A stretch of DNA of 64,000 nucleotides, from NCBI RefSeq assembly GCF_022559585.1, contig NZ_CP087114.1:909095-973094 (forward strand), written 5' to 3'. The stretch comes from Bartonella machadoae. GTDB lineage: Bacteria > Pseudomonadota > Alphaproteobacteria > Rhizobiales > Rhizobiaceae. The notes under the pieces are model-generated. The model saw only the letters and a program-made list of their open reading frames with translations, made no database searches and was not told the DNA's origin. Shown here in pieces: positions 1-11,260 of this stretch (positions within the stretch are counted from its first letter, which is position 1; every line of letters begins with the position of its first letter). Made by a program: the position numbers and the translations under genes.

Positions 1-112
1 AATATTTTTTGCCAAGGCAGTTACGCTATTGGCTTTAACAATCATGGGAACACATTGATTAACAAATGGAGATTTTGCTTTTGCCGGATTATGAAAGCAT
101 TGCATCGTTATA
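1..112 (-). pseudogene. Decayed second purD fragment
   Basis: Read on the minus strand, one frame gives QCFHNPAKAKSPF...CVPMIVKAN, which aligns with residues 120-150 of the intact PurD encoded just downstream ([13 protein letters not shown]...GVPIVIKAD). The nucleotide similarity is also visible across about 100 bases. The glycine-rich stretch AAGKGV of the ATP-grasp fold has become TALAKN, so the function would be lost even if the rest existed. The fragment runs off the left edge of the window, so its full extent is unknown. It is either a duplicated purD in decay or the end of a diverged ATP-grasp paralogue. I see no gene between it and purD. Confidence 0.6.
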
Positions 113-392
113 AGAGAAAAAATTTCACGTTTTTTTATGCAAAAGAGATAATAGGACATGATGCTTGTCTTGAAGCCTGAATAAGCAAAAAATTATTTAT
201 AAAGAGATATATCGCAAACGCTATATTCCCGCTATGAGGTTTGTTCAATCTTATTTTACCTACTAGGCGTGAATAACTATAGTATTTATTTTCAAAAGAA
301 AATCCGCTCTTTTTATCCAAGACAACAAAAAAGACAAAATAATTAGCAAATTTATGCATTATATTATCGCGTCAAATGACAAAAAAGACTTT

Positions 393-1676
393 TCAAAAGA
401 TTTCGCTTTCTCGCGCAATGGCTCGCCATCCAATATCGCGACGAACAAAGCCTTCGGGCCAATCAATAGAATCAACCGCTTCATAGGCACGTTTTTGCGC
501 TTGCGTAACGGTCTCTCCCATTGCTGTTATGTTTAAAACGCGTCCAGCATTCGCGATGAGTTCTCCATTGTGCAAGAGAGTGCCAGCTTGAAAAACTTTC
601 ACATCAGGCAGAGCGCTTACCTTATCAAGGTTGCGGATAACAGTGCCTTTTTGAGGAGAATCTGGATAACCTTTGGCGGCCATGACAACAGTTAAAGCAG
701 TTTTTTCAGACCATTGAAGAGGCTTCTTTTCAAGATTTCCTTGAGCTGCAGCAAGAAGAAGTGGAAGAAGATCCTCTTCAAGGCGCATCATTAAAACTTG
801 ACATTCAGGATCACCGAATCGTACGTTAAATTCAATTAATTGAGGTCCTTTTTGCGTTATCATTAATCCAACGAAGAGAATACCTTTAAAGGGCGCTCCC
901 ATAGCGTTCATACTATGGAGAGTTGGTTCAACAATTTCTTTGAGGGTACGGTCCACCATTTCTTGAGTCATGATGGGCGCTGGTGAATAGGCTCCCATTC
1001 CACCGGTATTTGCGCCAGTATCACCATCTCCCACGCGTTTATGATCTTGTGCAGATCCAAAGGGAAGAGCAATTTTACCATCACAAAGACAGAAGAAGCT
1101 TGCTTCTTCACCCTCAAGAAAAGATTCTATAACAATTTTTTTTTCTACATTATCAAAGGGATTTTGGAAGCAGCTATCAACAGCATTAAACGCTTCTTCC
1201 ATAGTTGTTGCAACAACAACACCTTTACCGGCAGCTAATTCATCGGCTTTAATAACAATGGGGACGCCTTGTTCACGGATATAAGCTTTGGCTTTTACAG
1301 CATCATTAAAACACTGGTATGATGCTGTAGGAATGTTATTTTGATGGCATAAATCCTTTGTAAAAGCTTTTGACCCCTCTAGTTGAGCAGCTCTTTGCGT
1401 AGGTCCAAAGACACATACATTAGCATTATTAAGAGAGTCTGTTATACCAGCAACAAGCGGAGCTTCTGATCCAACAATCACGAAGTCAATAGAATGCGTT
1501 TTACAAAAATCAATGACGAGAAGGTGGTCCTCAATGTTCAAATCAATATTTTCACCCAGTTTCATTGTTGCAGGATTTCCAGGAGCGCAATATAATTTTG
1601 TTAACAGTGGCGATGCTGCTAATTTCCATGCTAAAGCGTGTTCTCGTCCACCAGAACCGATAAGAAGGATGTTCAT
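393..1676 (-). CDS. purD: Phosphoribosylamine-glycine ligase
   Basis: Cytosolic purine-biosynthesis enzyme that joins glycine to 5-phosphoribosylamine using ATP, giving GAR. The 427 residues match the usual family length. GSGGREHAL at residues 7-15 opens the N-terminal domain, and [11 protein letters not shown] at 143-153 and [10 protein letters not shown] at 225-234 are ATP-grasp and substrate-site motifs typical of PurD. The start is supported by an AGGA box a few bases upstream of the ATG. It is divergent from ubiA with about 90 bases between the start codons, so both promoters lie in that short gap. A degraded relative lies downstream at the window edge. Confidence 0.96.
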   Translation of the reverse strand: MNILLIGSGGREHALAWKLAASPLLTKLYCAPGNPATMKLGENIDLNIEDHLLVIDFCKTHSIDFVIVGSEAPLVAGITDSLNNANVCVFGPTQRAAQLEGSKAFTKDLCHQNNIPTASYQCFNDAVKAKAYIREQGVPIVIKADELAAGKGVVVATTMEEAFNAVDSCFQNPFDNVEKKIVIESFLEGEEASFFCLCDGKIALPFGSAQDHKRVGDGDTGANTGGMGAYSPAPIMTQEMVDRTLKEIVEPTLHSMNAMGAPFKGILFVGLMITQKGPQLIEFNVRFGDPECQVLMMRLEEDLLPLLLAAAQGNLEKKPLQWSEKTALTVVMAAKGYPDSPQKGTVIRNLDKVSALPDVKVFQAGTLLHNGELIANAGRVLNITAMGETVTQAQKRAYEAVDSIDWPEGFVRRDIGWRAIARESEIF

Positions 1677-1764
1677 TGCTTGTTCCTATCATAGAAGATG
1701 ATTAAAGAGGTTTTCTTGTCATAAAAATGAAATACCTATATCGCAAGATGAAAGATAGAGTTAT

Positions 1765-2772
1765 TTGATGAAAAAAAATAAAAATATTGCACATATTCAA
1801 TCCTGTGAGAGTCAGGGGCGGGTGATGGATGCATCTTCCAAACAATGGGTTTACCATTTTCTTCCATCTTCTTTGTGGTTTTATGCACAATTAGCGCGTT
1901 GGGATCGACCTATTGGATGGCAATTATTGATGTGGCCTTGTTTTTGGTCAACAACAATGGCTTTCCTCTCTTATGAAAGCTACCCACTGCCTCTTTTATC
2001 AATGCTCTTTCATTGGTTTTGGTATCTTTTTCTTTTTTTTCTAGGATCTATAGCGATGAGAGGGGCAGGGTGTACTTGGAATGATCTTATTGATCATAAG
2101 ATTGATTCTCAGGTAGAAAGAACGCGTTCTCGTCCATTGCCAACAGGTCATGTAAGTCGGTTTCAGGCAAAAATTTTTATATTGGTGCAATGTTTGGTTG
2201 GTCTGGCTGTCTTATCGCAATTTAATAGATACAGTTTTTTTCTCGGTATTTCATCATTGATAGCAGTTGCGGTGTATCCTTTTATGAAACGCGTAACATA
2301 TTGGCCGCAATTTTTTTTAGGTATTGCATTTAATTGGGGTGCATTAATGGGGTGGGCCGTTGTATGTGGAAGTCTGAATTGGGCAGCCGTTTCACTTTAT
2401 GTAGGATCTATCTTATGGACGATAGGATATGATACAATTTACGCGCATCAAGATAAAGAGGATGATGCTACTGTTGGTGTAGGTTCTACGGCACTTCTTT
2501 TTGGTAAAGCAACTAAGCGTGCTTTGGTGTTTTTATATAGTGGTTTTGTGATTTTCGTCAGCTTAGCATTTTATTTAGCACAGGTTCCCGTTGTTAGTTT
2601 TTTTGGTATTTTTGTTGCAAGTATCCATATGTTTGTTCAAATTAAGATTCTTGATATCGACGACAATTCACAATGCTTAAAACTTTTTAAATCCAATTCA
2701 TTTATTGGGTTTATAGTTTTTGCTGGTTTAGTATGCGGTGGTATATGGACGATAGTTTATCCTGTTGTTTAA
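1765..2772 (+). CDS. ubiA: 4-hydroxybenzoate polyprenyltransferase
   Basis: Integral membrane prenyltransferase of ubiquinone synthesis that attaches the polyprenyl chain to 4-hydroxybenzoate. The first Asp-rich motif is clear at residues 106-114 (NDLIDHKID), followed by RTRSRPLP, and the second is YDTIYAHQDKEDD near residue 220. About eight hydrophobic segments follow in the order expected for UbiA. The open frame begins at 1765, but the ATG at 1825 (MDASSK) would give a length closer to other UbiA proteins; either is possible. It is transcribed away from purD. The 3' side is open intergenic DNA leading to an integrase relic. Confidence 0.94.
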   Translation: MMKKNKNIAHIQSCESQGRVMDASSKQWVYHFLPSSLWFYAQLARWDRPIGWQLLMWPCFWSTTMAFLSYESYPLPLLSMLFHWFWYLFLFFLGSIAMRGAGCTWNDLIDHKIDSQVERTRSRPLPTGHVSRFQAKIFILVQCLVGLAVLSQFNRYSFFLGISSLIAVAVYPFMKRVTYWPQFFLGIAFNWGALMGWAVVCGSLNWAAVSLYVGSILWTIGYDTIYAHQDKEDDATVGVGSTALLFGKATKRALVFLYSGFVIFVSLAFYLAQVPVVSFFGIFVASIHMFVQIKILDIDDNSQCLKLFKSNSFIGFIVFAGLVCGGIWTIVYPVV

Positions 2773-2937
2773 CAACGAGGATGAGGATATCGTGATGGAC
2801 GATTCTTACTTTAGCCAAATTCAATATTTCTATTTGCGTTATTAAGGCTGAAATATGCAAGATGAGTTTACCTTTTTAACACTGTGCTTTTTAATATCAA
2901 AATCACTTTATTAAAGGACTACGAAGACAGCTTTGTC

Positions 2938-3388
2938 TTCCTAAAAGAGCTTTTGCTTTTTCTGTTGCTTGCAAATTAACATCCAAACCCAATACAGCAG
3001 CAGGCTTAAGACAAATATTGAGACGGTTAAGAGTTCTATAAGCTGTTGCAGCTTTTGCATGTCAGATAGCAGCAAGCGTATGGCGTATATCTGTTTGGGT
3101 AATCTCTGAAACTGGTAAACAGCCTAATTTAGGGAGAATATAAAGTTTTAAAGGAAGAAACCGATTCCTAGCCTCACCATCTCCTTTTAATCTTGCTTTA
3201 CGACTTTCAAAAGCGTCCAAAGCCATATTTTTTAAGTAGTGGAGATTACGCATAGCTTCACACTTTTTCTCACTTTCTTTGAATGAGGTTACGACCCTCA
3301 TGCAAAACAGAACACTGTTGTATTACACATTCACGAGTTTTTTTAAGAAACATTTCTTAAAGAACCCAAGCCCATTTCACGATACGAC
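2938..3388 (-). pseudogene. Degraded tyrosine integrase fragment
   Basis: The longest open piece (3062-3301) reads EAMRNLHYLKNMALDAF and LPKLGCLPVSEITQTDIR, nearly identical to the middle of the two integrases at 22180 and 32366. Similarity continues on both sides in other frames (LQATEKAKALLG near 2940-2990, RREMGLG near 3380). The catalytic C-terminal half and the first ~45 residues are missing. It is the remnant of a third copy of the small integrative element found twice elsewhere in this window. The stretch 2773-2937 between ubiA and this relic holds nothing I recognise. Confidence 0.85.
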
Positions 3389-3537
3389 AATCCCACTTGT
3401 GATGTACAAAGGGATGGTTTTTATTGATTCAAAATGAAATGATTTGAGATGAAAGAATCTTACAATATTTGGGGTTATAATACAAGTTGAAAAAAAGTAT
3501 GATTTGTCTTTATAAATCAATAGGTTATCTTCATGTG
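3389..3537 (-). repeat. Left-end segment of integrative element (relic copy)
   Basis: The sequence upstream of the integrase relic resembles the ~170 bases preceding the integrases at 22180 and 32366: the blocks CTTGTGATGTACAAAGGGATG, TTTGAGATGA.AGAATCTTA and TTATAAATCAAT are shared in the same order. Similarity stops near ATAAATCAATAGG, matching the point where the other two copies meet unrelated DNA. This places the outer end of the third copy near 3537. The remaining bases up to pdxH (3538-3713) show no further feature. Confidence 0.7.
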
Positions 3538-3713
3538 AACGCGTCATTATATTTGTTTTTAAGTGATGCTAGGCAAAGGATTGTTATCAATAAAGTTTCA
3601 TAGTGAAGAATTTTAATTTTTTATTTTAAAATGAGATCATTTCCTTTTTATTTTACGAAGTGTTGTTTAATCGTTATGAAGACAAATTCTCCATATTTTA
3701 AAGTTTGAAGAGG

Positions 3714-4337
3714 TTAGGGATAAAGTTTTTGCCTTTGCCAATCGTCATGTTCAAGAGAATCTCGTGTAAAGAGCAAGCGGTCATGTAAACGAAATGGGCG
3801 ATCACGCCAGAATTCGATGGAAAGGGGTTTAACACGAAATCCAGACCAATAAGGTGGGCGGGGAATATTCCCTATAGCATAGCGTGTAGTATATTGAGCA
3901 ATTGCTTTTTCGAGGACAAAACGGTTTTCTAATGGTTGAGATTGTTTAGACGCCCATGCACCAATTCTGCTACCACGTGGTCGCGATTGGAAATATGCAT
4001 CTGCTTCTTGAGCACTGACTTTTTCAACAATTCCTCGAATTCTAACCTGACGGCGAAGTGATTTCCAATGAAAACCTAAAGATGCTTTCATTGATTTTAA
4101 AATTTCTTGTCCTTTTTGGCTTTCATAATTTGTATAGAAGACAAAACCTTGGGGGCTATAATATTTGAGAAGAACCATGCGAACGTTAGGTAATCCCATT
4201 TCATCAACTGTTGCTAAAGCCATAGCATTAGGATCATTGACTTCTGTTATGGTTGCTTCTTCAAGCCACTTTGCAAAAAGTGCAAAAGGTTTTTGCATTT
4301 GCATAAAACTGTCATCTGTTTGTACTTTATTGTCCAT
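3714..4337 (-). CDS. pdxH: Pyridoxine/pyridoxamine 5'-phosphate oxidase
   Basis: FMN-dependent cytosolic oxidase that turns PNP or PMP into pyridoxal phosphate. The 207 residues fit the family. Recognisable parts are the N-terminal [21 protein letters not shown] (FMN/substrate side), [10 protein letters not shown], the block [15 protein letters not shown] and the C-terminal [13 protein letters not shown]. The usual C-terminal RL.P appears as KLYP. A GGAG box precedes the ATG. pdxJ, which makes the PdxH substrate, lies in the same window at 37970 but is not linked to it. Confidence 0.95.
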   Translation of the reverse strand: MDNKVQTDDSFMQMQKPFALFAKWLEEATITEVNDPNAMALATVDEMGLPNVRMVLLKYYSPQGFVFYTNYESQKGQEILKSMKASLGFHWKSLRRQVRIRGIVEKVSAQEADAYFQSRPRGSRIGAWASKQSQPLENRFVLEKAIAQYTTRYAIGNIPRPPYWSGFRVKPLSIEFWRDRPFRLHDRLLFTRDSLEHDDWQRQKLYP

Positions 4338-4651
4338 AGTGTCTCCAAAGATCAGCGTATATGAATGAAAATTTTTATAATTTACCCTGTTATCAAGAAG
4401 TAAAGTACTGTTTTTTATTTTAAAAAGCCAATGTCATCTCGTTCTGTTAAAATATTTGACCATTTTTATTTTTAGCATGAATAATAAACTATATTAAAAT
4501 AAAATATCTCTTTTATCTGGTATTTTGGTTGCTTTATAGACATATAAAGAGAGGAAAAATCATTCTTGAGAGGAGTTTGATGAAGTTATAAGGGATGTTA
4601 AGAAACATATCCGTTGATATTTAAAAACAGAAAAATTGAAAAGAGGACAAT
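4338..4651. other. Intergenic region between pdxH and the dnaJ-like gene
   Basis: About 310 bases of AT-rich DNA between divergently transcribed genes. It must hold the promoters of both neighbours. I see no open frame, strong hairpin or repeat in it. An AGAGGA box just before 4652 serves the dnaJ-like gene. Confidence 0.5.
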
Positions 4652-5554
4652 ATGCGTGATCCGTACGCGATTTTGGGTGTGGCACGTACCGCAAAACCGC
4701 AAGAGATTAAATCAGCATTTAGAAAGTTAGCAAAGAGGTATCATCCAGATCACAATAGGGATGATGTAAAAGCCAAAGAGAAATTTGCTGAAATTAATCA
4801 AGCTTATGAAATTATAGGTGATAAAGACAAAAAAGCACAATTTGACCGCGGTGAAATTGATATGGAAGGAAAACCTCTTTATCAAGCCTTTGGTGCTGGT
4901 GAAAATTTTAGCAAGAATCATAATCCTTTTTCGGGAGGAGCAAAAGGTTTTGATTTTGGTTCTTCTGGTGGTGCAGGTTTTGATGCGAGCGATATTTTTC
5001 GCGATTTATTTGGTAGAGGAGGGAACTTTTCAAATTCTGCACAATATACGCATCCTCAACAAGGCGCTCATATTCGTGCCAATCTTGCAATAACATTAGA
5101 GCAGATGGTTGGAGCAGAAAAGGTAGAAGCTGTTTTTCCTAATGGAAAAAAGTTAAAAATTAAACTTCCAGATTATGTTGAAGACGGTCAAACTATTCGA
5201 TTAAAAGGTCAAGGAGAAGAGGTTTCTTTTGGGCAAGCAGGGGATGCTTTGATAACCATTCAGATTCAGAAACATCCTCGTTTTCGAGTTGAAGGAAGGG
5301 CGCTTCATCTTGATTTGCCTATTCCTCTTAAACATGCTGTTTTGGGAGCAAAAGAAGAAGTTGAGACTTTGGAAGGGCGTGTGGCTTTAACGATTCCTGC
5401 TTGGTCAAGTTCTGATCGTGTTTTACGATTGAAAGGAAAAGGGCTTCATTTAAAAAACGGCACAAGAGACGATCTTTATGTGCATGTTCGTATCATGCTA
5501 CCGGAAGGTAGAGATGCTGCATTGGAACAATTTTTGCAAATGCAAAAAGATTAA
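4652..5554 (+). CDS. DnaJ-class co-chaperone without zinc finger (CbpA-like)
   Basis: The J-domain occupies residues 1-65 with the HPD motif at 31-33 (RYHPDHN), which stimulates the ATPase of DnaK. A Gly/Phe-rich linker ([19 protein letters not shown]) follows near residues 95-125, then two beta-rich substrate-binding domains ([26 protein letters not shown]). The four CxxCxGxG repeats of canonical DnaJ are absent, so this is a type II protein like CbpA. The 300-residue length fits. It is probably a soluble accessory chaperone; a separate dnaJ next to dnaK would be expected elsewhere in the genome. Confidence 0.88.
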   Translation: MRDPYAILGVARTAKPQEIKSAFRKLAKRYHPDHNRDDVKAKEKFAEINQAYEIIGDKDKKAQFDRGEIDMEGKPLYQAFGAGENFSKNHNPFSGGAKGFDFGSSGGAGFDASDIFRDLFGRGGNFSNSAQYTHPQQGAHIRANLAITLEQMVGAEKVEAVFPNGKKLKIKLPDYVEDGQTIRLKGQGEEVSFGQAGDALITIQIQKHPRFRVEGRALHLDLPIPLKHAVLGAKEEVETLEGRVALTIPAWSSSDRVLRLKGKGLHLKNGTRDDLYVHVRIMLPEGRDAALEQFLQMQKD

Positions 5555-5673
5555 TTTGAATATATAAACACGTAGTTTTTATTTGATTTTAAACCAATTG
5601 CTTGAAGAAAAAGTTAACCTATGCCATAGGCAGATAAGTAATATTAATTTTAAGTAACAATGGGGCAGTGCTA

Positions 5674-6492
5674 ATGGCTAAAAGTAATGGTTTGTTGTAC
5701 GGCAAGCGTGGTTTGATTTTGGGATTGGCCAATAATCGCTCTATCGCTTGGGGAATAGCTAAAGCGGCAAGTAGCGCAGGTGCGGAACTTGCTTTTACCT
5801 ATCAGGGTGAAGCTATGAAAAAGCGTGTTGAGCCTTTGGCTGAGGAAGTAAAAGGGTTAGTTTGCGGTCATTGTGATGTTTCTGATAGTGCATCTATTGA
5901 TGCGGTCTTTAAAGTCATAGAGAAGAAATGGGGCAAACTCGATTTTTTAGTTCATGCTATTGGTTTTTCTGATAAAGATGAATTAAGCGGTCGTTATATT
6001 GATATTAGCGAATCAAATTTTATGATGACCATGAATATTTCTGTTTATTCCTTAACAGCTCTCGCTAAGCGTGCAGAAAGGTTGATGTTGGACGGCGGTT
6101 CGATTTTAACACTAAGCTATTATGGTGCAGAAAAGGTTGTTCCCAATTATAATGTGATGGGAGTTGCAAAAGCTGCCCTTGAGGCGAGTGTGAAATATCT
6201 AGCAGTAGATTTAGGTCCTCAGCATATTCGCGTTAATGCTATATCTGCTGGGCCAATTAAAACGTTGGCTGCTTCTGGCATTGGTGATTTCCGTTATATT
6301 TTAAAATGGAATGAATATAATGCTCCTTTACGCCGTACGGTGACAATTGAAGAAGTAGGTGATTCTGCTCTTTATTTTCTTTCCGATTTGTCTCGTTCTG
6401 TTACGGGTGAAGTGCATCATGTGGATTCAGGTTATAATATCATCGGTATGAAAGCTGTTGATGCACCAGACATTTCTGTCGTTAAAGAATAA
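5674..6492 (+). CDS. fabI: Enoyl-[acyl-carrier-protein] reductase (NADH)
   Basis: Last reductive step of each fatty-acid elongation cycle, reducing trans-2-enoyl-ACP. It is a short-chain dehydrogenase fold with the FabI-type cofactor loop GLANNRSIAWGIA at residues 18-30 and the catalytic pair Y159/K166 in YNVMGVAK. SYYGAEKVVPNY before it is typical of FabI rather than FabG. The ATG at 5674 is preferred over an upstream GTG at 5668 because GGGGCA then lies at normal spacing. Rhizobiales often carry two fabI genes, so the number suffix cannot be given from this window. Confidence 0.94.
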   Translation: MAKSNGLLYGKRGLILGLANNRSIAWGIAKAASSAGAELAFTYQGEAMKKRVEPLAEEVKGLVCGHCDVSDSASIDAVFKVIEKKWGKLDFLVHAIGFSDKDELSGRYIDISESNFMMTMNISVYSLTALAKRAERLMLDGGSILTLSYYGAEKVVPNYNVMGVAKAALEASVKYLAVDLGPQHIRVNAISAGPIKTLAASGIGDFRYILKWNEYNAPLRRTVTIEEVGDSALYFLSDLSRSVTGEVHHVDSGYNIIGMKAVDAPDISVVKE

Positions 6493-6497
6493 AATCT

Positions 6498-6516
6498 GTT
6501 TTACAAAACTTTTTTT
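6498..6516 (+). terminator. Weak candidate terminator after fabI
   Basis: GTTTT-AC-AAAAC followed by seven T residues lies right after the fabI stop codon. The stem is only five base pairs and AT-rich, so this is weak support. Confidence 0.3.
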
Positions 6517-6639
6517 GACAGCAATGATTTGACCAAAAAAATTAAAATGGTCAATGACGTTTTGGAAGAGGGGTTGTTTTTGCGCAATTCAGCATGGGCT
6601 TTAGTTACGTATATTTGACGGAGAAGCGGGGCATTTTTT

Positions 6640-7740
6640 ATGTCGCATAATACATTTGGTCATTTATTTCGTGTCACAACATGGGGTGAAAGCCATGGTG
6701 CTGCTCTTGGTTGTGTCATTGATGGGTGCCCCCCAGGGATTACCTTTACTGTTGCAGAAATTCAAGCCTATCTTGATAAACGCAGACCAGGGCAATCTCG
6801 ATATACAACTCAGCGCCGAGAATTAGATCAAGTAGAGGTGCTTTCAGGTGTTGTTGTTCAGGATGATGGTACAACATTGGTAACAACGGGGACACCAATT
6901 TCTCTATTGATTCAAAATACAGATCAACGATCTAAGGACTATGGCTCTATTGCTCATCAGTATCGTCCTGGTCATGCAGATTATACTTATGATGTTAAAT
7001 ATGGTATCCGCGATTTTCGAGGTGGCGGACGTGCTTCAGCGCGTGAGACCGCAGCACGTGTTGCAGCGGGTGCTATTGCTCGTAAAATTATTCCTCGTTT
7101 GATTGTACGGGGAGCTGTGATAGCAATTGGACCTCATAGGATTAATCGTGATCGTTGGAATTGGGGAGAGATTGATAACAATCCTTTTTTTACGCCTGAT
7201 TCAGAGATGGTACAGGTTTTTAGTGATTATATAGACAAAATACGTAAAAGTGGTTCATCTGTTGGTGCTGTTATTGAGATTGTTGCAGAAAATGTTCCCG
7301 CTGGTTTAGGAGCACCTATTTATGCAAAACTTGATCAGGACATTGCTTCATTACTCATGTCGATTAATGCGGTGAAGGGAGTAGAAATAGGTGATGGTTT
7401 TGCAGCAGCTCACTTAACGGGAGAAGAAAATGCAGATGAAATGCGGATGGGAAGTGATGGAAAACCACTCTTTTTATCCAATCACGCTGGTGGTATTTTA
7501 GGTGGAATATCGAGTGGACAGCCGATAGTTGCACGTTTTGCTGTGAAACCTACGTCATCGATTTTAACACCTCGTCGTTCAATTGATGTTCGTGGTAATG
7601 AGGTAAATGTTGTAACGAAAGGACGTCATGATCCCTGTGTTGGGATTCGCGCTGTTCCTGTTGGTGAAGCTATGGTTGCTTGTGTTCTTGCTGACCATTA
7701 TTTAAGGCATCGCGGTCAAGTTGGATCATTTGAAAGGTGA
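6640..7740 (+). CDS. aroC: Chorismate synthase
   Basis: Final shikimate-pathway enzyme, converting EPSP to chorismate with reduced FMN. The three family signatures are present: [18 protein letters not shown] near the N terminus, the central [21 protein letters not shown], and the C-terminal [11 protein letters not shown] with RHDPC after it. The 366 residues match the family. The ATG follows a GGAGAAGCGGGGC purine stretch. ribB starts three bases after its stop codon, indicating co-transcription. Confidence 0.96.
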   Translation: MSHNTFGHLFRVTTWGESHGAALGCVIDGCPPGITFTVAEIQAYLDKRRPGQSRYTTQRRELDQVEVLSGVVVQDDGTTLVTTGTPISLLIQNTDQRSKDYGSIAHQYRPGHADYTYDVKYGIRDFRGGGRASARETAARVAAGAIARKIIPRLIVRGAVIAIGPHRINRDRWNWGEIDNNPFFTPDSEMVQVFSDYIDKIRKSGSSVGAVIEIVAENVPAGLGAPIYAKLDQDIASLLMSINAVKGVEIGDGFAAAHLTGEENADEMRMGSDGKPLFLSNHAGGILGGISSGQPIVARFAVKPTSSILTPRRSIDVRGNEVNVVTKGRHDPCVGIRAVPVGEAMVACVLADHYLRHRGQVGSFER

Positions 7741-7743
7741 ATA

Positions 7744-8850
7744 ATGGCGTATGACGAAAAAAAAATTAGAGATGCACTTCGTGCTTTTGAACGTGGTGAA
7801 ATTGTTGTGGTTACCGATGATAATGACCGTGAAAATGAAGGTGATTTAACACTTGCTGCCGTCCATTGCACAGAAGAAAAAATGGCATTTATCATTCGTC
7901 ATACAACGGGTATTATTTGTGCTCCTCTGCCAAAACAAGAAGCGCAGCGGTTTAATCTTGTCCCTATGGTTTCCGATAACGATTCTGCACATCGTACCCA
8001 GTTTACTGTTACCGTTGATTTTAAACATGGAATAACGACGGGAATTTCAGCACATGACCGTACATTAGCGGTACGTAACCTTGCTAATTTAAATGCTGGT
8101 CCGGACGATTTTGTCCGTCCAGGGCATGTTTTTCCTTTGATTGCGCATGAGGGAGGTGTGCTGATGCGTTCAGGACACACGGAGGCAGCCGTTGATTTAT
8201 GTAAAGTAGTTGGTTTGCCACCAGTTGGTGTCATCGGTGAGCTGGTCAATGATGATGGAAGCGTTAAACATGGAGATGAGATTACAAAATTTGCACAAGA
8301 AAATCGATTGCATATAATAACCGTTGCAGATCTCATTGCGTATCGTCAACGTAAAGAAATGTTGATAAGGCATGTTGGAGAAAGGCATATTGAAACATCG
8401 GGAGGTCCAGCTATTGTTCAAAGTTATCAACTTCCTTGGGAAACAGTTCAGCATATTGCAATCGTTTTTGGTGATATCTGTGACGGCGAAGATATTCCCG
8501 TATATTTGCAGCGTGAAAATGTTATAAACGATATTTTTTGTCAATCTTCAGATATACCAGCTATCATGCGACGCATGACGGAAAAAGAAAAGCGTGGTGT
8601 TTTTGTTTATTTGCGTGAAGGATCTGTTGGGATACCGTCAGTTGCGGGTATTGAAGAGAGAGTGGAAAAAGGTGCAGAAAATCACATGCAGGCAATTAAA
8701 CGTGAAGAGGAATGGCGCCAAATCGGTTTAGGATCACAAATTTTAAAACATTTGGGGATTCATTCTGTTATTGTTTATGCTTCTAAAAAACATCATTATG
8801 TAGGTTTAGAAGGTTTTGGAATTCGTATATCGAGAACAGATATCTTGTGA
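7744..8850 (+). CDS. ribB: 3,4-dihydroxy-2-butanone 4-phosphate synthase with degenerate GTP cyclohydrolase II-like C-terminal domain
   Basis: The N-terminal half makes the four-carbon riboflavin precursor from ribulose 5-phosphate: [10 protein letters not shown] at residues 25-34 and HTEAAVDLC near 145-153 are the metal and substrate signatures. The C-terminal ~165 residues keep the outline of GTP cyclohydrolase II ([18 protein letters not shown]), but the zinc-binding cysteine cluster and the GERE region expected there are missing. Only the first activity is therefore likely. Such fused but degenerate RibBA proteins are known in alphaproteobacteria. It sits between aroC and xseB in a compact operon. 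Confidence 0.9.
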   Translation: MAYDEKKIRDALRAFERGEIVVVTDDNDRENEGDLTLAAVHCTEEKMAFIIRHTTGIICAPLPKQEAQRFNLVPMVSDNDSAHRTQFTVTVDFKHGITTGISAHDRTLAVRNLANLNAGPDDFVRPGHVFPLIAHEGGVLMRSGHTEAAVDLCKVVGLPPVGVIGELVNDDGSVKHGDEITKFAQENRLHIITVADLIAYRQRKEMLIRHVGERHIETSGGPAIVQSYQLPWETVQHIAIVFGDICDGEDIPVYLQRENVINDIFCQSSDIPAIMRRMTEKEKRGVFVYLREGSVGIPSVAGIEERVEKGAENHMQAIKREEEWRQIGLGSQILKHLGIHSVIVYASKKHHYVGLEGFGIRISRTDIL

Positions 8851-8857
8851 GGAATGC

Positions 8858-9112
8858 ATGAAACAAGAGATAAACAAAGAGGATATTACAACTTTAAGTT
8901 TTGAGGAAGCGCTGAAGCAACTTGAGGCAATTGTCGAAAATCTAGAACGTGGAAATATCCCTTTAGAACAATCAATTGATATTTATGAGCGTGGTGAAGC
9001 GCTTAAAAAACATTGTGAAAAACTCTTGAAAGCAGCTGAGGCCAAAGTTGAAAAAATTCAGCTTTCAGAAGAAGGTTTTCCAAAAGGTATACAACCCCTT
9101 GATTCTGAATAA
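8858..9112 (+). CDS. xseB: Exodeoxyribonuclease VII small subunit
   Basis: Small helical subunit of ExoVII, which degrades single-stranded DNA together with XseA. The 84 residues contain the family block [18 protein letters not shown] followed by [26 protein letters not shown]. The frame is open further upstream into ribB, but the ATG at 8858 has a GAGGA box directly ahead that overlaps the ribB stop, so translation is probably coupled. xseA is not in the window. Confidence 0.92.
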   Translation: MKQEINKEDITTLSFEEALKQLEAIVENLERGNIPLEQSIDIYERGEALKKHCEKLLKAAEAKVEKIQLSEEGFPKGIQPLDSE

Positions 9113-9336
9113 TCTGGAAAAGTCTTGAGATATTTACTGTAAGGTGAGATGTCGTAATTGAGTTGAACGTGTTTTATCGTTTTTTATGCAATAAGTGGAG
9201 TAAATGGATAAAATCATAAATTGTCACCAAGAGAGAATATTTTTTAGGAAAAATATCAAAACAATAAATGAAAGAGGGGATAAGGTCTGTTTTTAGCATT
9301 TTACTCTCTTGATGATGTGATAATAAGGAGTTTTTT

Positions 9337-11244
9337 TTGTCACGGGTATTGACACCATTACTTGACCGTATTCATCTGCCACATGATTTGCGGGCACTGC
9401 CGGAATCTGATTTGGTAAGGTTAGCCGATGAGTTGCGGACGGAAACAATTGATGCTGTTTCCGTAACAGGTGGTCATCTTGGTGCAGGTCTTGGTGTTGT
9501 TGAACTCACAGTTGCATTGCATTATGTTTTCAATACACCAGAGGATAGGATTATTTGGGATGTTGGCCATCAAGCCTATCCGCATAAAATTTTAACGGGG
9601 CGTAGAGATAAAATTCGCACATTGCGTCAGGAGGGGGGATTATCAGGTTTTACCAAACGCTCAGAAAGTGTGTATGATCCATTTGGTGCCGGTCATTCTT
9701 CTACTTCCATTTCTGCTGGTCTTGGTATGGCAGTAGCAAGTGCTTTAAAAGCAGAGGAAAGGCGCAATATCATTGCTGTAATTGGTGATGGTGCTATGTC
9801 TGCTGGTATGGCTTATGAAGCAATGAATAATGCTGGTGCTTTAGATGCACGTTTGATTGTTATTCTAAATGATAACGATATGTCTATTGCATCACCGACA
9901 GGTGCTATGAGCGCGCATCTTGCACGATTGGTTTCCCGTCCTGCTTATCGTAGTTTGCGCGAACGGATAAAGGCACTAGGCGAAAAATTACCTAAATTCT
10001 TTTTGGATAAAGCACGTCTCTCAGAGGAATTTGCCCGTGGTTTTTTGGTTGGTGGAACTTTGTTTGAAGAGCTTGGTTTCTACTATGTTGGTCCGATAGA
10101 TGGCCATAATTTAAAGCATTTGTTGCCTGTTTTAAAAAATGTTCGTGAATATTCCAATGGTTCTGTTTTAGTACATGTGGTTACTCATAAGGGTAAAGGA
10201 TATGCACCTGCGGAAGCGTCATCTGATAAATATCACGGTGTGAATCGTTTCGATATTACAACAGGAAAACAGGTTAAAGCATCAAGCAATATTCTTCCTT
10301 ATACGAAGGTTTTTTCTAAAGCTTTAATAGAAGAAGCTAATCATGATGATAAGATTGTTAGTATAACAGCGGCTATGCCTGCGGGGACAGGTCTTGATGC
10401 TTTTGCTGAAAAATTTCCTGAAAGAATGTTTGATGTTGGTATTGCTGAACAGCATGCGGTAACCTTTGCTGCTGGTATTGCCTGTGAGGGATATAAACCT
10501 TTTGTTGCAATTTATTCTACTTTTTTACAGCGCGCTTATGATCAGATTATCCATGATGTATCCATTCAAAAGTTGCCTGTGCGCTTTGCAATTGACCGAG
10601 CGGGTTTTGTAGGGGCAGATGGTGCAACACATGCCGGCAGTTTTGATATTGTTTTTTTGGCTACGCTTCCTGAATTTGTGGTTATGGCACCTTCTGATGA
10701 AGTCGAACTTATGCATATGGTTCGTACCGCCGCAGCTTATGATCAGGGGCCCATTTCTTTTCGTTATCCGCGTGGTGAGGGTATTGGAATAGATTTACCA
10801 CAGCGCGGTGAGTTATTAGAGATTGGAAAAGGGCGTGTTCTGCGAGAAGGAACCAGAATAGCTTTGGTTTGTTTTGGAACGCGAATGTCGAAAGTGTTGG
10901 CTGCTGCTGATGCGTTGGTTGCGGAAGGGTTGTCTACGACGGTTGCAGATGCACGGTTTGCAAAGCCTTTAGATAAGGATTTGATGCGTCGTTTGGCGCG
11001 TGAGCATGAAGTATTAGTAACGATTGAAGAAGGTGCAATAGGCGGATTTGGAGCGCATTTATTACAATTTTTAGCTCAAGAGGGGCTGTTAGAACATGGT
11101 TTGAAAGTGCGCACCTTAAAATTTCCAGATGAATATTTAAACCATGGTTCACCAGAGAAAGTTCTGTCACGTATAGGGCTTGATTCTATTGGTATTGTTA
11201 ATACAGTTTTTACTGCTTTAGGACACAAAATTCGGACAGTGTAG
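9337..11244 (+). CDS. dxs: 1-deoxy-D-xylulose-5-phosphate synthase
   Basis: Thiamine-diphosphate enzyme that condenses pyruvate and glyceraldehyde 3-phosphate, the first step of the MEP isoprenoid pathway. The cofactor motif GDG starts at residue 150 and ends with the Asn residues of EAMNNAG and NDNDMSIA. H47 (GGHLGAG) and H120 (GAGHSSTS) are conserved. The transketolase pyrimidine domain starts near residue 320 with [14 protein letters not shown]. The start is a TTG, chosen because TAAGGAG lies seven bases upstream and no ATG is near. Length 635 is normal. tlyA follows 16 bases after the stop. Confidence 0.96.
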   Translation: MSRVLTPLLDRIHLPHDLRALPESDLVRLADELRTETIDAVSVTGGHLGAGLGVVELTVALHYVFNTPEDRIIWDVGHQAYPHKILTGRRDKIRTLRQEGGLSGFTKRSESVYDPFGAGHSSTSISAGLGMAVASALKAEERRNIIAVIGDGAMSAGMAYEAMNNAGALDARLIVILNDNDMSIASPTGAMSAHLARLVSRPAYRSLRERIKALGEKLPKFFLDKARLSEEFARGFLVGGTLFEELGFYYVGPIDGHNLKHLLPVLKNVREYSNGSVLVHVVTHKGKGYAPAEASSDKYHGVNRFDITTGKQVKASSNILPYTKVFSKALIEEANHDDKIVSITAAMPAGTGLDAFAEKFPERMFDVGIAEQHAVTFAAGIACEGYKPFVAIYSTFLQRAYDQIIHDVSIQKLPVRFAIDRAGFVGADGATHAGSFDIVFLATLPEFVVMAPSDEVELMHMVRTAAAYDQGPISFRYPRGEGIGIDLPQRGELLEIGKGRVLREGTRIALVCFGTRMSKVLAAADALVAEGLSTTVADARFAKPLDKDLMRRLAREHEVLVTIEEGAIGGFGAHLLQFLAQEGLLEHGLKVRTLKFPDEYLNHGSPEKVLSRIGLDSIGIVNTVFTALGHKIRTV

Positions 11245-11260
11245 AAATTTTGAGTATGAA

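Noticed and set aside
135..359. 74-codon open frame beside the purD relic
   Set aside because: Low-complexity AT-rich translation without any recognisable motif.
2922..2942. GAAGACA-GCTT-TGTCTTC hairpin as terminator
   Set aside because: No T-run follows and it lies at the edge of a decayed integrase; likely fortuitous.
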